Assembly (NCBI GenBank): GCA_050084985.1
Contig: JBITNC010000001.1
Span: 105,400,001-105,464,000 of the forward strand
DNA from: Nageia nagi
Taxonomy: Eukaryota; Pinophyta
Length of the DNA stretch: 64,000 nucleotides
Reading direction: 5' to 3'
The first letter of the stretch is position 1. Every line of letters starts with the position of its first letter. Position numbers and translations under genes: made by a program. The notes beneath the pieces were generated by a model. It did no database searches, was not told the DNA's origin, and was given only the letters and a program-made list of their open reading frames with translations. Below are positions 23,025-34,925 of this stretch, piece by piece.

Positions 23025-24370
23025 TCATGACCTATTATTCCTTAAGACCAACCAAAATTGAGTAAAACTCAACTTCTTCCTTGTTATAAATTTTGTAAGC
23101 ATATCATTAAGATTTTGGGATGTATGTATTATATCCAACTTCAAATATCTATTCTTTATTATTGAACATATGAAGTGATATCTTAATTGTATATATTTAA
23201 TTATTTTATGAAAGGTTGAGTGCTTATTGAGGTGAATAGTACTTTGGCTATCACTCCACAATCTAACATCTTCTTACTACTTACCCAAATCCTTAAATAA
23301 TCTTTGCAACCAAATCATCTCCTTTCTAGCTTCAATAGAAGAAACATACTCAGCTTCAATGGTTTGAAGGGAAACTACTTATAGTTTGGAGATCTAACTA
23401 ACTACTGCTGCTCCTACAATAAAAACATACCCTATAGTTCTCCTTCCACCATCAAGATCACTTATCATATTTGAGTCCATATATCCTTATACAAAAATAT
23501 AAGAACCTCCAAAATTAAAAAAATAATTGGAAGTACCTCTCAAATACCTAAGAATCCATGTAACTACTTCCCAATGATCCTTTCTAAGATTGTTCATAAA
23601 TCTACTTACAAATCCCACTACTTGTGTTATATCCAATCTTGTGAAAATCATGGCATACATAAAACTCCAAACTAATAAAGAATAAGGAACCTTAGTCATG
23701 TACTATTGTTCCTTTTATATCTTGGGATACAAATATTTAGTGAGTTGAAAGTGCTTTTCTAAAGGTGTAGTAACCTCCTTTGCAATTAATGTTGAATCAC
23801 TTTATCATATTTTTAGTGTAATCTTCTTAGGATAATTATAGCATATAGTTCTCTTTGTTTCTTCTGATTCTCATACCAACAATGCCTTCCATGCAAGAAT
23901 ATGAAACCAATATGTTATCCACGTATAAAACAAAGATAACATATTTTCCATTGTTAGTCTTTTTAAAATAAATAGGATGGTCATATTGGCATCTCATAAA
24001 CCTTTGGTTACCCATAAACTAATCAAAATTCAAATACCATTATCTTGGAGCTTGTTTAAGGCCATGCAATCTCTTCTTCAATCTACACATACAATCCTCC
24101 TTACCCTTGATCTCAAAACCTTATGGTTGATGCATGTAAATCTTCTTCTCCAAATCCTTATGAAAGAAAGCAATCTTAATATATAATTTGTTCAAGAAAC
24201 AAGTTTTCTACACCAATTGTACTAAAAATAGTTCTTATGGAGGTCATTTTAACAATTGGTGAAAAGATCTCATCAAAGTCTATACTTTTCTTTTGAGAAA
24301 ACCCCTTGAATACAAGCCTTTCATTGTATTTAATTTTGCCTCCCATCTCATTATTCAACCTATACACCCA
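23025..24370 (-). pseudogene. Reverse transcriptase and RNase H of element I
   Basis: From 24367 the segment reads ARLVFKGFSQKK-like sequence and SIDFDEIFSPIVKMTSIRT, the entry into the polymerase. The core reads LYVDN at 23914-23925, where YVDD is needed, so the second Asp is lost. Then come MTKVPYSLLVWSFMYAM and HWEVVTWILRYLRGTS (23487-23699). The RNase H end is WSDSQSTIHLNKHSTF with the terminal NDMLTKF (23025-23261). Stops and frame changes separate the pieces. Changes such as Asp to Asn fit G-to-A transitions. Confidence 0.85.
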
Positions 24371-24499
24371 CTAATTAGTTTTTTTCATATAAAGCTCCCA
24401 AATATTTCATATACTTATCAACATAAGAGACTCTATCCTATGAATGACAAGATGGAGTTTTCTATGAAATAAGAGACTCCATATTGTCATTCATAGAAA

Positions 24500-25259
24500 G
24501 ATTCTAAATATTTCATATACTTATTGACATAGAATCATCATAATATTCTAGTTCACTAGAATCAATATATAATGCATAATAAAGAGTAGGGGAAAATTTC
24601 TTATGTGGTTTACTTGCTCTTATGTATATTATAACATTAGATGGTGGAGTTTGGGGATCTTTTTTTTGAAATCCTCCAAATTTGGATTTACTTTGCTCAT
24701 AAATATCATCAAGTATCACATACTTGGTCTCTTTTGCCTTAACCTAAAATTTATCCTTATATAAGCACTTTTCATTGAATATGAAATCTCCACTCTTGAT
24801 GAATTTTTGATTATCATTATACCATAATCTATATCCCAAGCCTGCATGTAACCTTATACACCTTGCACATTTCAAGATTTTTCTATTCATTCTTTCTGAA
24901 ATCCCATTCTCTTGAGGTAATATTAGAACAAACTTTTCCTTATTATTTCATTGTGTGCATAATAGTCATGAAAATCCTTGGTATAATATTCTCCACCATT
25001 ATTTGACTTGAGATATTTCAACCTTTTTCCTATTTCATTCTCATCCAATTCTTTCCAATTCTTAAAATAATTAAATATACCAAATTTATTCTTAACTCAA
25101 TAAACCCATGTTTTCCTTGTAGCATCATTAATGAATGTGATTAATAAGAGAAGTAATCAAAAGATTTTGCCTATGTGGGTTCCAACACATATGAGTGAAC
25201 TAACTCCAACTTATCCTCCTTTTCTTTTCCAACCTTGAATAATCTCATCCTCTTAGGAT
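24500..25259 (-). pseudogene. Integrase region of element I, heavily decayed
   Basis: Just below the protease block, RLFKVGKEKEDKLELVHSYV marks the usual entry of the integrase, but the catalytic HTD is HSY, so the first Asp is lost. The core is only patchily readable. The end of the domain is clearer: FSPTLYYALYIDSSELEYYD (24513-24719), the linker before reverse transcriptase in this copia group. No intact DDE triad remains. Confidence 0.7.
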
Positions 25260-25763
25260 TTATAAAAATACAATTATCCTAAAACCCAAGTTAACATCTT
25301 TAAATTTAGGCAATAACTTACTTAAATGTAGAATTTTAATACCTTTCTCAATCATCTGCCTATGTATTTGGTGCCACAACATTGCATCTTCACCTTTTGA
25401 AACTGAATTCAAGTAGTAGTTATATGTGCTAGTAAGTAAATATAAAGTACCCACCATACTACCTCTAGCTACCATCATTAATTCTCTTATAACTTTACAT
25501 GAAGAGTTTTTGGATGTAATTGTATAGCCCTCCTTATCAAGTTCACTAGGTGATATGAGGTTTCTCTTTAAATTCATAATGCATTTAGCTTCTTTTAACA
25601 CACATGGGCCTCCATCTAGTAATTTTATCTTAGTTGTATCAATACCCATAATATAACATAGCTGATCATTACCCAAAATCACATGTCCATAGTAACTTGA
25701 AATATAATTTATGAAGTATTCTCTTTGATAGGTTGCATGGAAGGAAGCACCAAAGTTAATCAC
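25260..25763 (-). pseudogene. Protease and GAG-pre-integrase of element I
   Basis: 167 codons that start MINFGASFHATYQREYF, where DSGASFHAT is the protease active site in this group. Asp is now Asn (codon 25756-25758) and Ser is Phe, so it is inactive. Next are the LGNDQLCYIMG and MNLKRNLISPSELDKEGY landmarks and the pre-integrase motif AMLWHQ. The ATG is internal to the old polyprotein: a stop just upstream replaces a Trp codon. Confidence 0.9.
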
Positions 25764-26620
25764 CTAATAATCACTATTTCTATCAAGAGATATAATAAGA
25801 GCATCTTGTGTAATTTCACTAGAAATTTTGGCTTCTTGATTATTACTTTTGTTTTCATGACCTTCATTACCATCAACCTTTCTTAACCAAAAATCCTTCT
25901 TGAGATGGAATTTCTTCACATAGAGCCAATACTCCAAATTTATTTTTCTTATAGATTTGGATATTCCTTTGGATTTACCTCTTTGTTGACTCTTTCCTCT
26001 TTCTTTAAGTCTTCCTCTATTTTCAATCAAAAGAGACATACTTGAAACTTATCCTATATACTTTCTCCTCATGTCCTCATTGAGACTAATATCAATCACT
26101 TCATCAAATGCTAATGTAGTATTAGAGGTAGAGTTACTTACCACCATGAAAAGGTTGTTCCAATTATTTGATAATGAAAATGAGGTTATTAGTTATTTAA
26201 TCTCATCAAAAAATTCAATCTTAACTGATAACAATTGGGTAGTAATAGTAGTGAATTTATTCACATTATCTAGAATAGATCCTCCATTCCTCTTCATACT
26301 ATAAATTTTTATTGAGTATATCTTGTTTGAGGTATATGGTTTCTCACACATCTTGGATAGTCTTTCCATCACCCTTTTTTGGTTTTATTCTTTGAGATGT
26401 TGAAAGCTACCAATGAATCCAAACATAATCTCACCATGCCCAATGATTTTATAACAAGTAAATCCCACTCTTCATAAAATTTTATTAAAGGTTTATTTGT
26501 TACTCCCTTAAGACTTAAGTAGTATTCCTTTTGGTATTAGTAATATTCCATTTGCATATTTTAGAACTAAAAATTTTGACCGTTGAATTTCTACACCTTT
26601 TGACTCCCTTATTTTTCCAT
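25764..26620 (-). pseudogene. Gag of element I
   Basis: The gag frame starts near 26620 and has the UBN2-like layout of copia gag: MVRLCLDSLVAFNISKNKTK near 26410 and VVSNSTSNTTLAFDEVI near 26130. The tail ORF 25764-26039 is Lys/Arg-rich. The zinc knuckle has lost its cysteines (YWLYVKKFHLKKDFW, where C-C-H-C residues are expected). At least six stops break the frame. Gag packages the element's RNA. Confidence 0.75.
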
Positions 26621-26676
26621 TTCACCCACTTAATCTAGAATAATAACTAATATATTAAGAGCCTAATAAAACTAAA

Positions 26677-26688
26677 TATCTGATACCA
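26677..26688 (-). promoter_or_regulatory. Primer-binding site of element I
   Basis: The minus strand reads tggtatcagata next to the 5' LTR. It matches the initiator-tRNA-Met site except at its inner end. Confidence 0.8.
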
Positions 26689-26690
26689 CT

Positions 26691-27425
26691 TTTTAGGATC
26701 CACTATATAAAAATAAAGTAGTGAAATTCAACCTCTACTAGTTTGTAAAAGAATCCTATAAACAAACCAGTAATCAAATCATTCACACAAGAGATGAGAT
26801 AAATTTTAATATGGTTCACCTAGTGTAGGCTACATCCATGGTTAAGTTATTAATACTTTATTGAAATAAGCTCTAACCATTCAAGATATAGAACTAACAA
26901 CCATTTGTTGTAACTTTCTCTTTGGTTTACAAGAAATTCATAATAGAAAACTCAATCTCTATCTCAAATTTATTCAAGATAATATTGCCCAATTACAATG
27001 TAATCCATGGATTTATAATAAACCATTGCAATCCTCTTTCTAATCCTAAATAGAGTAGAAATCCATGCAATAAATATCCATAAAAAGGGTAACATCATTT
27101 CAAAAAATAAAAAAAAGAAAGAGTGAGATCACATGCTCAAAATAGAGCTTTTATATCACTAGATCATGATCAACTTGCATCAAATTGATCTGATAAATAT
27201 GCTTAGATACCTTAGCTACAATTTACACTATAACAAAAATATATCCAATTTACTTACAATAGGATCGATTAATTGATCAAGTATATAATAGGATTGGTTG
27301 ATCGACTATGTTGATCAGTTTCCACTTGGCCAATTGGCCCTACAGATCAGACTTGTGCATTCTAATTAGAAAATAAAAAGAAAACATCTTCCACTTAGGC
27401 CATGAATCAAGCTCTATTTCTAATA
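26691..27425 (-). repeat. 5' LTR of element I
   Basis: 735 bp, start ttttaggatccactatata, end tttctaata, right flank atatc. It is slightly longer than its partner because of small indels. Confidence 0.9.
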
Positions 27426-27430
27426 ATATC

Positions 27431-28559
27431 ATGATATTTGAGTTTACAATCTACATAGTCCACCTATCATTCCACCTTAGAGGAAAGGTATAGTCCTTCC
27501 TCACCTATTAAATGAGGAGAATGACTATGCTTTAACTTTTTCTATTATTTCCCTAAGTTAACCATCCTCCCATGAATCTTTATATCTTTTATGTTTATGC
27601 TAAATCCAAATCTTAAATACCATGCATAGCCATCTTTCATCCTCTATAAATGAACAATAAAATCTACACTCCTTAAGGTGAAACCATATTTTATTTATCT
27701 ATAAATACAAGCCCTCATCATGTATTTTATAAAGAAAACTTGAATCTACTACTACATTACCATTTTATCTCTAAATATCTAATATCTTACTATTATTTTC
27801 ATGATTATTTCATTCACAAATTTATTTTTATCCATCATAATCTAGTAAAGCTGCACTAGAATGACCACAAAGATACAAGGAACATAACTATCAAAACATA
27901 AATCCTAAAATCAAAGTGCAAAATTTACTAGTAAATCATTTATATAGTTTCTTTAGAATCATGACTAACTTTATGATTTTTATGAAGTATAACAAATCAA
28001 ATTTAAGTTTCAAAACCAAAACCAAACAATTTAGAATAACGTAATAACAAGAATATCTAGTTTAATTTTTTATTTCATATTTAAAATCAAAATTTTAAGT
28101 ATACTTATGTTTTGTTTTGATATGGGATTTGATCACTCCATGAAAGTTTAATACTTGGAGAGATATATAGACCCCCAATCAAATTATTTATGATGTTTAT
28201 TTAGAACTTGCATGTTTCAAAAATAATTGACCATGAAGGAAATCTCTTAAGCCTTTCATTTTGAGGTCACTTTAGTAATATGTTCTAATTTATTTTTATT
28301 TTAACATTTATTCCTTTTATAGTGTATAATAATATAATATAATATTATATTTATTATCTAACTTTTATTAAATTGTTATAGGAAAAATAAAATTCTTATT
28401 AGAAACATAATATTTAACTAATAATGATAATAATAATTAATTAGGTATTGATATAAAGCATAAACTAAATTGAAATCTAAGTGTTGAAAAAAAATCTTTG
28501 CTAAATGGAAAATATTTTATGGTTTGGAAAATAAGTAGAAAATATGGGACTTTAGAACT
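27431..28559. other. No gene found
   Basis: AT-rich sequence without a recognisable protein, LTR or repeat array. It separates element I from the LINE fragment. Confidence 0.4.
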
Positions 28560-29291
28560 AGGATGAAAAGAACTCTTTATTCTCTCATCTTGTAACTCTA
28601 GTAATACTCTATGGTTATGAAGTTTGGCATGGAAGCATTTCTTGATAAACATGGAATAGAATTGAGAAAAATAAAAAAAATAATTCATTTATTGTAACTT
28701 TAAAATTAAAAATAACACACCATACCCTATTCCTCTCAAAGTTGGTTTACTCCCTATTGGAAGTGAAGGCTTAAGATGATATGTTTTATATAATTAAACT
28801 AGAAAAGATAGATCATTTTAGGTTGCCTACTTTTTTTATCCTATCAATATATTAGAAAAGTTTGGTTAAAATACTTTGATATGTGTCTTAATTTTTGGGT
28901 CATACATAATAACATAAGCTCTTTAGATAGTGATATATTGAACTTACAAATTGTAAATAAAGTAATTCAAATTTTTTGAAATGATGATAATATGAGAAAT
29001 AAAATAAAACTAGCTTGCTATAAAAACATCATTAATCTAATACTTGAACATACATCTTATCCACATAAGATTATTAGTCTCAAAAAGAAACTTGTGATCA
29101 CTAAATTAAGAACAAACTCATATGATTTGCATAGTGAAATCGGTAGATGGAGAATACCTAAAGTACCTTGGAATATAACAATTTGTAATCTTTGTGACAT
29201 AAATACCATAAAAGATGAGACTCCTTTTCTCCTTTTTTTTCCACTTTATATATTAGACAAATCTATAATGATATTTATAATTACAACTTAG
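28560..29291 (+). pseudogene. LINE reverse-transcriptase C-terminal fragment
   Basis: Frame-joined translation gives LVTLVILYGYEVWHGSIS near 28588, the LLYG-E-W segment after the polymerase core of non-LTR retrotransposons. The ORF 28992-29291 gives TKLRTNSYDLHSEIGRWRIP followed by ICNLCDINTIKDETPFLLFF, the Cys-containing C-terminal motif of such proteins. It has many stops between these ends, no catalytic YADD and no poly(A) tail I can identify. LINEs copy their RNA directly into nicked target DNA. Confidence 0.6.
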
Positions 29292-30319
29292 TCCATGAAT
29301 TCTTAAACCAAGAGAACCAAAATAAGCTTGGTGGTTTTACTATACATCTTAATTTTATTTAAAATAATGATTCAAGTATATAATTGATATACATTTATAT
29401 TTAAATAAAATTTTATAGGTACTACAAACCAACAGGTTTAAAAGGATGTTAAAAGACTTATCTTATTTATTTTTAATTTAAATATAATATTAAAATACTA
29501 TTATATTGCACATAGGAGAAATATCATCAAAGACTACCATAGATAAATAAATAAATAAAATATACAAAATAAATATAAATTTATAGATAAATACATGCTA
29601 CATGTAAAACATACTTATCATTAGAAGAACTAGAGGCACAAATAGAAGATAATATACATGCAATTATCTCAAAAATAAGATAAGAAATTACATGTTTATG
29701 AACTAATAGAATCTATTAAGAAATAAAATGATGTAATTCCAAATAATGAAATCATACTTTCTCTAAAAGATGATAATAGTGATATGGTAGATGTTTTAAA
29801 GGATATACTTAAAATATTCAACATACTTAATCCAAACATGATATTTCTAGAAGCCCCAAATGGTCCCAATCATTAACTAGAATATGAAATAACCTCCATT
29901 CCCCAAAAAATTACATAGGAGATGTTTTGTTTGAATAATAGACTTGATTAAATATTTATTCACATATCATAAATAATTGAATATAATATTAAAGGATCTC
30001 AAGTAAGAAGATTTATTTTGAGAGTTTGATCCTCACATCTCATATTTATTACAATTGATAATTTCTCCCTAGGATTATTATATTTTCTCAAATCCATTTG
30101 TTTCATTCTATAAAGAATATACCATATCAAAATTTATCTCTAAAAAATAATATAGAGAAGAAATCATAGGTACTATGCCAATAAAAATAAAGAAATAAAA
30201 GATAGATATAGATTAAAAGGTAGGATGTAAAATTAGAAAAAAATAAATAACTTAAAAGAATAGATTATAAATTTATGTTACATTTAGAGTTTAGAGAATC
30301 AATTTTATTGATATAAATA
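29292..30319. other. No gene found
   Basis: AT-rich sequence between two LINE-like fragments. It may contain decayed first-ORF sequence, but I can read no motif. Confidence 0.35.
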
Positions 30320-30970
30320 AAAAATATATTCTCATGGAATATGAGGGGATTTAATGATAAGTTTGAAAATAAATTCAATGCCACTAAAAGAGTAATATCA
30401 AAGAGAAAAATAAATTTATTTTATCTTTAAAAAATAAAATTATCTATTAAGGCAATGATAAGGTTTCAAAAGAACCTTTAGCAAACATGTAAAATGGAAT
30501 TGATTAGGATAAATTACACATATTAAGAGTTAGTATGCCTTTAGGATCCTTTTGTATCTACTATATACACATAAGTGAGATCTGTATGGGTGTTTAGGCT
30601 ATTGGAAAGAATCAAGTGAATAATTGCTTTACATCAATATTTATGGATATATTTACATAGAATATAAGTGATAAAAATAGGGGTATATTCAATTTTTTAA
30701 ATAATAATACCTTTACATCAACTCATTATTATATAAATGACTCTAATGCAGTACTATCCATGGAGGAGAAAGTTGGAGATCTAGATGAATTGGAGCTATC
30801 ACTAAACCTCATGAGTCAATATATAAGCTATATTATATTAGTGAACATGATTATTAAGAATAGATTGATAAATAAAATAAAATAAATATAATTATCAATT
30901 AATATTTAAGAGGTTGGATCTTGCTAATGAATTTTTAACTTAAGAATTTATCCCCAAATAGTTATGATCA
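30320..30970 (+). pseudogene. LINE apurinic-type endonuclease fragment (N-terminal)
   Basis: At about 30329 the frame reads FSWNMRGFNDKFENKF, matching the start of LINE endonucleases (SWN-RG-N). Soon after, L*KIKLS stands where LQETKLS is usual, with the Gln codon now taa. Later pieces such as SMEEKVGDLDELELSLNLM are compatible with the family but weak. Since an N-terminal piece lies 3' of a C-terminal piece on the same strand, these are two copies rather than one element. Confidence 0.45.
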
Positions 30971-31049
30971 TTACCCAATTTTCTAGATCTCTTAATATTT
31001 CATTATATCCCTTATAACCTTTTGATTTTAACTTATATGAATGGTAGAT

Positions 31050-34027
31050 AATGATTTTATGAATATATTATAAAAGAAATAGTGGAGGGAAGAAGATAAT
31101 TATCCTTTAAAGCTTTGAGGAACTTCTCCTTCACTATGGATGCATTTAGCAGGATCTTCCTTGCCTTTTCAACTTGAACAACCAAGTTGTTTACTATTTT
31201 TTCAAGTTATCAAATTTGGAATGAAAAATAAACCAAAGATGATATTTAAATATGAAAAATAACATAAAATAAGAAAATGAAATTACAATATACATCACTT
31301 ATACTACTAAATTTCTTACAAAATTCTTACCTTTCCTACTTCTTTTGTAGATTTGATAATTTACACCTTTTGCATATTAGTGTTCCAAGAGTTGTAATAG
31401 GCTTGGGATTCAACATATAAATTTTATAACTTGGTTAAAATATTATTAACATCAATGTTTTCATACAAGAAATAAAATTTTATCTTTCCTGATGTGGCCA
31501 CTTTAAAATGTGCCACAAGCTTCTTTGGAGAATTTCTAACTCCAAAAATATATTTCCCCTCTTCTCATAGTTTGCAAACCTCTTGTTGATCTTTTTGAAT
31601 AGTAATTTTTCATGAAATTTCCAAATATTTGCACTTAAAATGTTAATAAGAACAAAATTCTTGACTGTTGCCTCCATATTCATGCAAATTAAACTATCAA
31701 CTGAAATAGATGGATCTAAATCTTCATCATCTTCCTCCTCTTCTTCTTTTGTGGCTATTGTTCCAATCATGGTCTATTGTGTTACCTGCTCTAGAGGCTT
31801 TTGGATTGTAGTAGCTTTATGTTGACACTCTTTTTATTTTCCATCATCATGTATGGTGCCTTGATCATCTATCATTCCCTTCAAATAATCCTCATCAAGG
31901 TTTGGTGTATAAAGACCTACAATATTAATTGTGTCTAAAATAATATTTTAAAAAGTGAAATTTGGGACATCCTTAATTGATGGAATATTGTAAGGGCCAT
32001 AAGCTTTTAATTTTATTATTTTTATACTTCTTCCTCTTTGAGTAGAAGTAGCTTTGCCACTGGCTGAAACATTCTATAAAATATCTAAAGGAATATATTT
32101 TCCTCTTGGTTACACTTGCACCTAGCCTCTCATAAGTGGAATAGGGGGTGGAAGTGCTTCTCATAAAATAATGGATTTATTTTAAGGAATTAAAATATTA
32201 GGCCTCTCACCTTAAAAATTTCAAATTTATTAGATTTAGTATAACATACTACACTACAAATAATAAGAAATAGAAAATTATTCAAAGGTATTCATCTAAG
32301 ACTACTTTGGTTACCTTTTGGCTCCAAGACTTGTGTGGATTCTATAGAAATAGGCTATGCCTATGTTACTTGCCCTTATAGTGGTGGATAAACTATATTT
32401 GAAACCATATTTGCATCTATAAATCATTAATAATTCCAAAAATATTTAGAAACTAGAATAAATGATTATTTGCAATCTCACTAATGATCATCATGCATAA
32501 GTCACTAAAGATCATCTTTAGGATGATACTGATGATCATATGTAAGAATACATAGATGATCATCAGTGTCATCACATAAATAATCATTAGTGTCTTATCA
32601 AAAATGATCATCTATGAGATTGCACAAATGATCATCAACGATATTGCACTAACTATCATTAGTGCAGTCTCACTAATGATCATCTATGAAATGACACTGA
32701 TGATTATCTATGCAATATCATAGACTTACAAAATCACAAATTGACTACTAGTGTATGTTGTTCAAATAAAGTGTATTATTTGGGAAAGAAGAGTTATGTT
32801 GTTGCAGTTATTCAACTTCATTATCATCATCAACAATAATTTGAGTATTTTTTTAAAATAAAGGAGACAAGTTGTGATTATGGTATGACATAGAAGAATT
32901 ACCCTAGAATCTAAGATGACTTGTGCATTTTTCCTACACCATTTTGAATATTTCTTCACCAAGGGTGAATCAATTTCCCCTTGGGAATCTCCAACATCTT
33001 CAAGCTAAGTTCCTTTTATTACATCCTATCTACGAAAAGTTGAATCTGGTGCCTTTCTCTGCATTAAGGATAAATAAAATTTTAGTACTTAAATACACAC
33101 CAATTTTCAATTTAAAACACAATAAAAGATTCTAGTACCTACACTTTCTTTGAAGTCAGCATCAATGATTTGAGATGGCCATGACCAAATATTTGAGGTG
33201 GGGTACTTTGTAGGTAATAAAGAGCCTCATAATATAAAGCTAGAAAATAGTTGCAAATGGATAGGTAGATATTTTGGGAGCTTGATATTTTGATAGTTCT
33301 AATGTTAATTTTGATCCTATTTGCAATGAAAGAAGACCAATCAAATCTTTTGTGCTCAATATATCCCAAAATGTAGAAAAGCCCCCAAAATGGAATGTCC
33401 AATGCTCTAACTTGTAAAACTATTAAGACTTGGAAAAACTCTATAATATCATTTAAGAAAGAGTTTTAAACATATTGCAAATTGAGACCCCTTCTCAAGG
33501 TTATGGTTAACTACAAACAAAATACTAAATCATAAAATCTTTCAAGGTAAAACAACTTACAAAAGAGTAAAAGACACATCAAAATCAATCAAAATAATAC
33601 TATACAAGTTAAAAATACTTTCACCTGTTAAAAATTCAACATGGATACCATAGTTTATTTCCAAATCTATTTTATCTTTATCACTTAACAAATCCATCTT
33701 TGTATTGACTAGATCCTCAACATCCTTGTACAGTAGACTCGTCAACCTATGCACATTAGAGGGTTTGATAGAGAAAGAAACATGTTTCCTATGGATTGTC
33801 ATTGTAATAGTCAAATTTTTATTCTTAAATGAGTTAACAATCACATCAAGAAGAGAAATATAATTCAAAAATGTGCCCATTGAAACCAATGTCATAAGGT
33901 TAGATTCTTGTAACCAACTAAAATCATACTAGGGAGTGGTAAGAATCTCAAAATTTTGGGGGAATATAAGATTCTCATAACTATATCATGATACAGTAGA
34001 TGCTACAGTAGCATTAGAAGTCAACAT
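31050..34027 (-). pseudogene. Decayed multi-exon gene of unknown family
   Basis: I do not recognise the product. Predicted exons on the minus strand are 34027-33561, 33406-33139, 33058-32903, 32416-32315 and 32210-31331, plus a last piece near 31230-31050. The start MLTSNATVAS has a TATA box 45 bp upstream. Donors gtaagt (33560), gtacta (33138), gtaatt, gtaacc and gtaaga (31330) and acceptors ending ag (ttag, tgcag, tatag, ttaag) frame the exons. Phases match exactly across exons 1 to 3 (467, 268 and 156 nt); exon 4 is one base off. Readable pieces include ALDIPFWGLFYILGYIEHKR, DSPLVKKYSKWCRKNAQ, an acidic EEEEEDDEDLD stretch and AYYNSWNTNMQKV. About 18 in-frame stops and one frameshift (about 31550) inactivate it. 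The lack of gag or pol motifs argues for a host gene or an unknown transposon gene. Confidence 0.55.
32455..32735. repeat. GATGATCATC array inside intron 3 of the unknown gene
   Basis: About eight variable units of 30-40 bp repeat the palindrome gatgatcatc or near matches (aatgatcatctatgagattg, ctgatgatcatatgtaag). The core is its own reverse complement, so the array is nearly strand-symmetric. Confidence 0.65.
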
Positions 34028-34070
34028 GGTGATCCACTATCCCTATGTAGTGAGGACTCAAGGAAGGGTG

Positions 34071-34078
34071 GATTTATA
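34071..34078 (-). promoter_or_regulatory. Candidate TATA box of the unknown gene
   Basis: The minus strand reads tataaatc, 44 bp before the predicted start codon. The spacing would give a leader of about 15-20 nt, short but possible. Support rests on position only. Confidence 0.3.
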
Positions 34079-34275
34079 ATGTAGAAGGGCAAGGAATGAC
34101 TTGGAAAGTTGCATGGAGAAAGGGGGCATGAATGAAAAAGTAGATATATAGAGGTCATAGAGATGAAATGAGGTGAAAATGATTAGCAAAAGCCCTTTTA
34201 TAACAATTGACATGTATTTGCATTTATGATGTATGATCATATTTAATGCCTTTTTGATAATTAATTTTATTTGGA

Positions 34276-34690
34276 GTGCATACAATCGATAATTCTAATG
34301 TACAAATGATTGTCTGCATAAAAAAATTAATGATTATTTGTACAAAAAGTGCAAACACTCACCTATACAAAATCATATATGAGAATTTGTGCTTTTGTAT
34401 AGATGATCATATATGCTTTTATCTAGATAATCATCCATCCCTTTGTGTAAATGATTATCTTTATTAAAGTGTATATGATCACCTGTATAAAAGTGTTGAT
34501 GATTGTATGAAATTTTATATAGATGATCGCCTACACTTTTATGCAAATGATCATCTTTATATTTATGCAAGCAATCATCTATAATATATATAGATGATCA
34601 TTTACATTAATCTACAAATGATCATCTACACAATTGTGCTATTGATCATCTCTATAATATGTAGGTGATCATCCACAAAAAATAGTATAC
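34276..34690. repeat. GATGATCATC array, second
   Basis: About twelve units of roughly 33 bp combine (a)gatgatcatct with tacacttttatgcaa-like spacers. ORFs on both strands (34276-34467 and 34373-34570) come from the periodicity and carry only repeated D-H-L-Y-K. Related to the arrays at 32455 and 37240. Confidence 0.65.
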
Positions 34691-34737
34691 AAATCATCTA
34701 TCTATAAGAATCAATCATCATAATTTCATAAAATTGA

Positions 34738-34925
34738 AAAGTAATATATATCGCCAAAAATTTCCAACTTTCTTTTAAAAAAATTAATTTTTCCTCTTAC
34801 CCTACATTAATTTTGAACACCTTTCACCATGATTTCGAATTGTATTCACCAAAATTTGAAAAATTTATTTTCTCCATCATTCCTTACACAACGCTATAAG
34901 AAGGGTTTCCAAATGAAGAGGATAG
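34738..34925 (+). repeat. Repeat flanking the gypsy relic, partner at 38855-39050
   Basis: About 190 bp aligns along its length with 38855-39050 at roughly 65-70 percent by eye. Shared parts are atatcgcca, the ttgaaaaattttatttcgcc block and ccatcatt. Both copies follow GATGATCATC-type repeats. They may be remnants of the LTRs or ends of element J, but no TG...CA ends or target duplication could be fixed. Confidence 0.45.

Larger units (their letters stand above)
22258..27425 (-). mobile_element. Element I: older Ty1/copia retrotransposon
   Basis: A 5.2-kb copia element on the minus strand. The LTRs (22258-22962 and 26691-27425) are about 85-90 percent alike by eye, much older than A. The target duplication atatc is still perfect (22253-22257 and 27426-27430). 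The terminal CA and TG are themselves mutated to TA. Gag, protease, integrase, reverse transcriptase and RNase H follow in copia order but all are broken. Catalytic Asp residues of the protease and reverse transcriptase have become Asn. The protein segments resemble the Tnt1-like copia group and clearly differ from A/B and C. Confidence 0.92.

Noticed and set aside
34276-34570. ORFs on both strands rich in D, H, L, Y and K
   Set aside because: Products of the GATGATCATC array, open by periodicity only.
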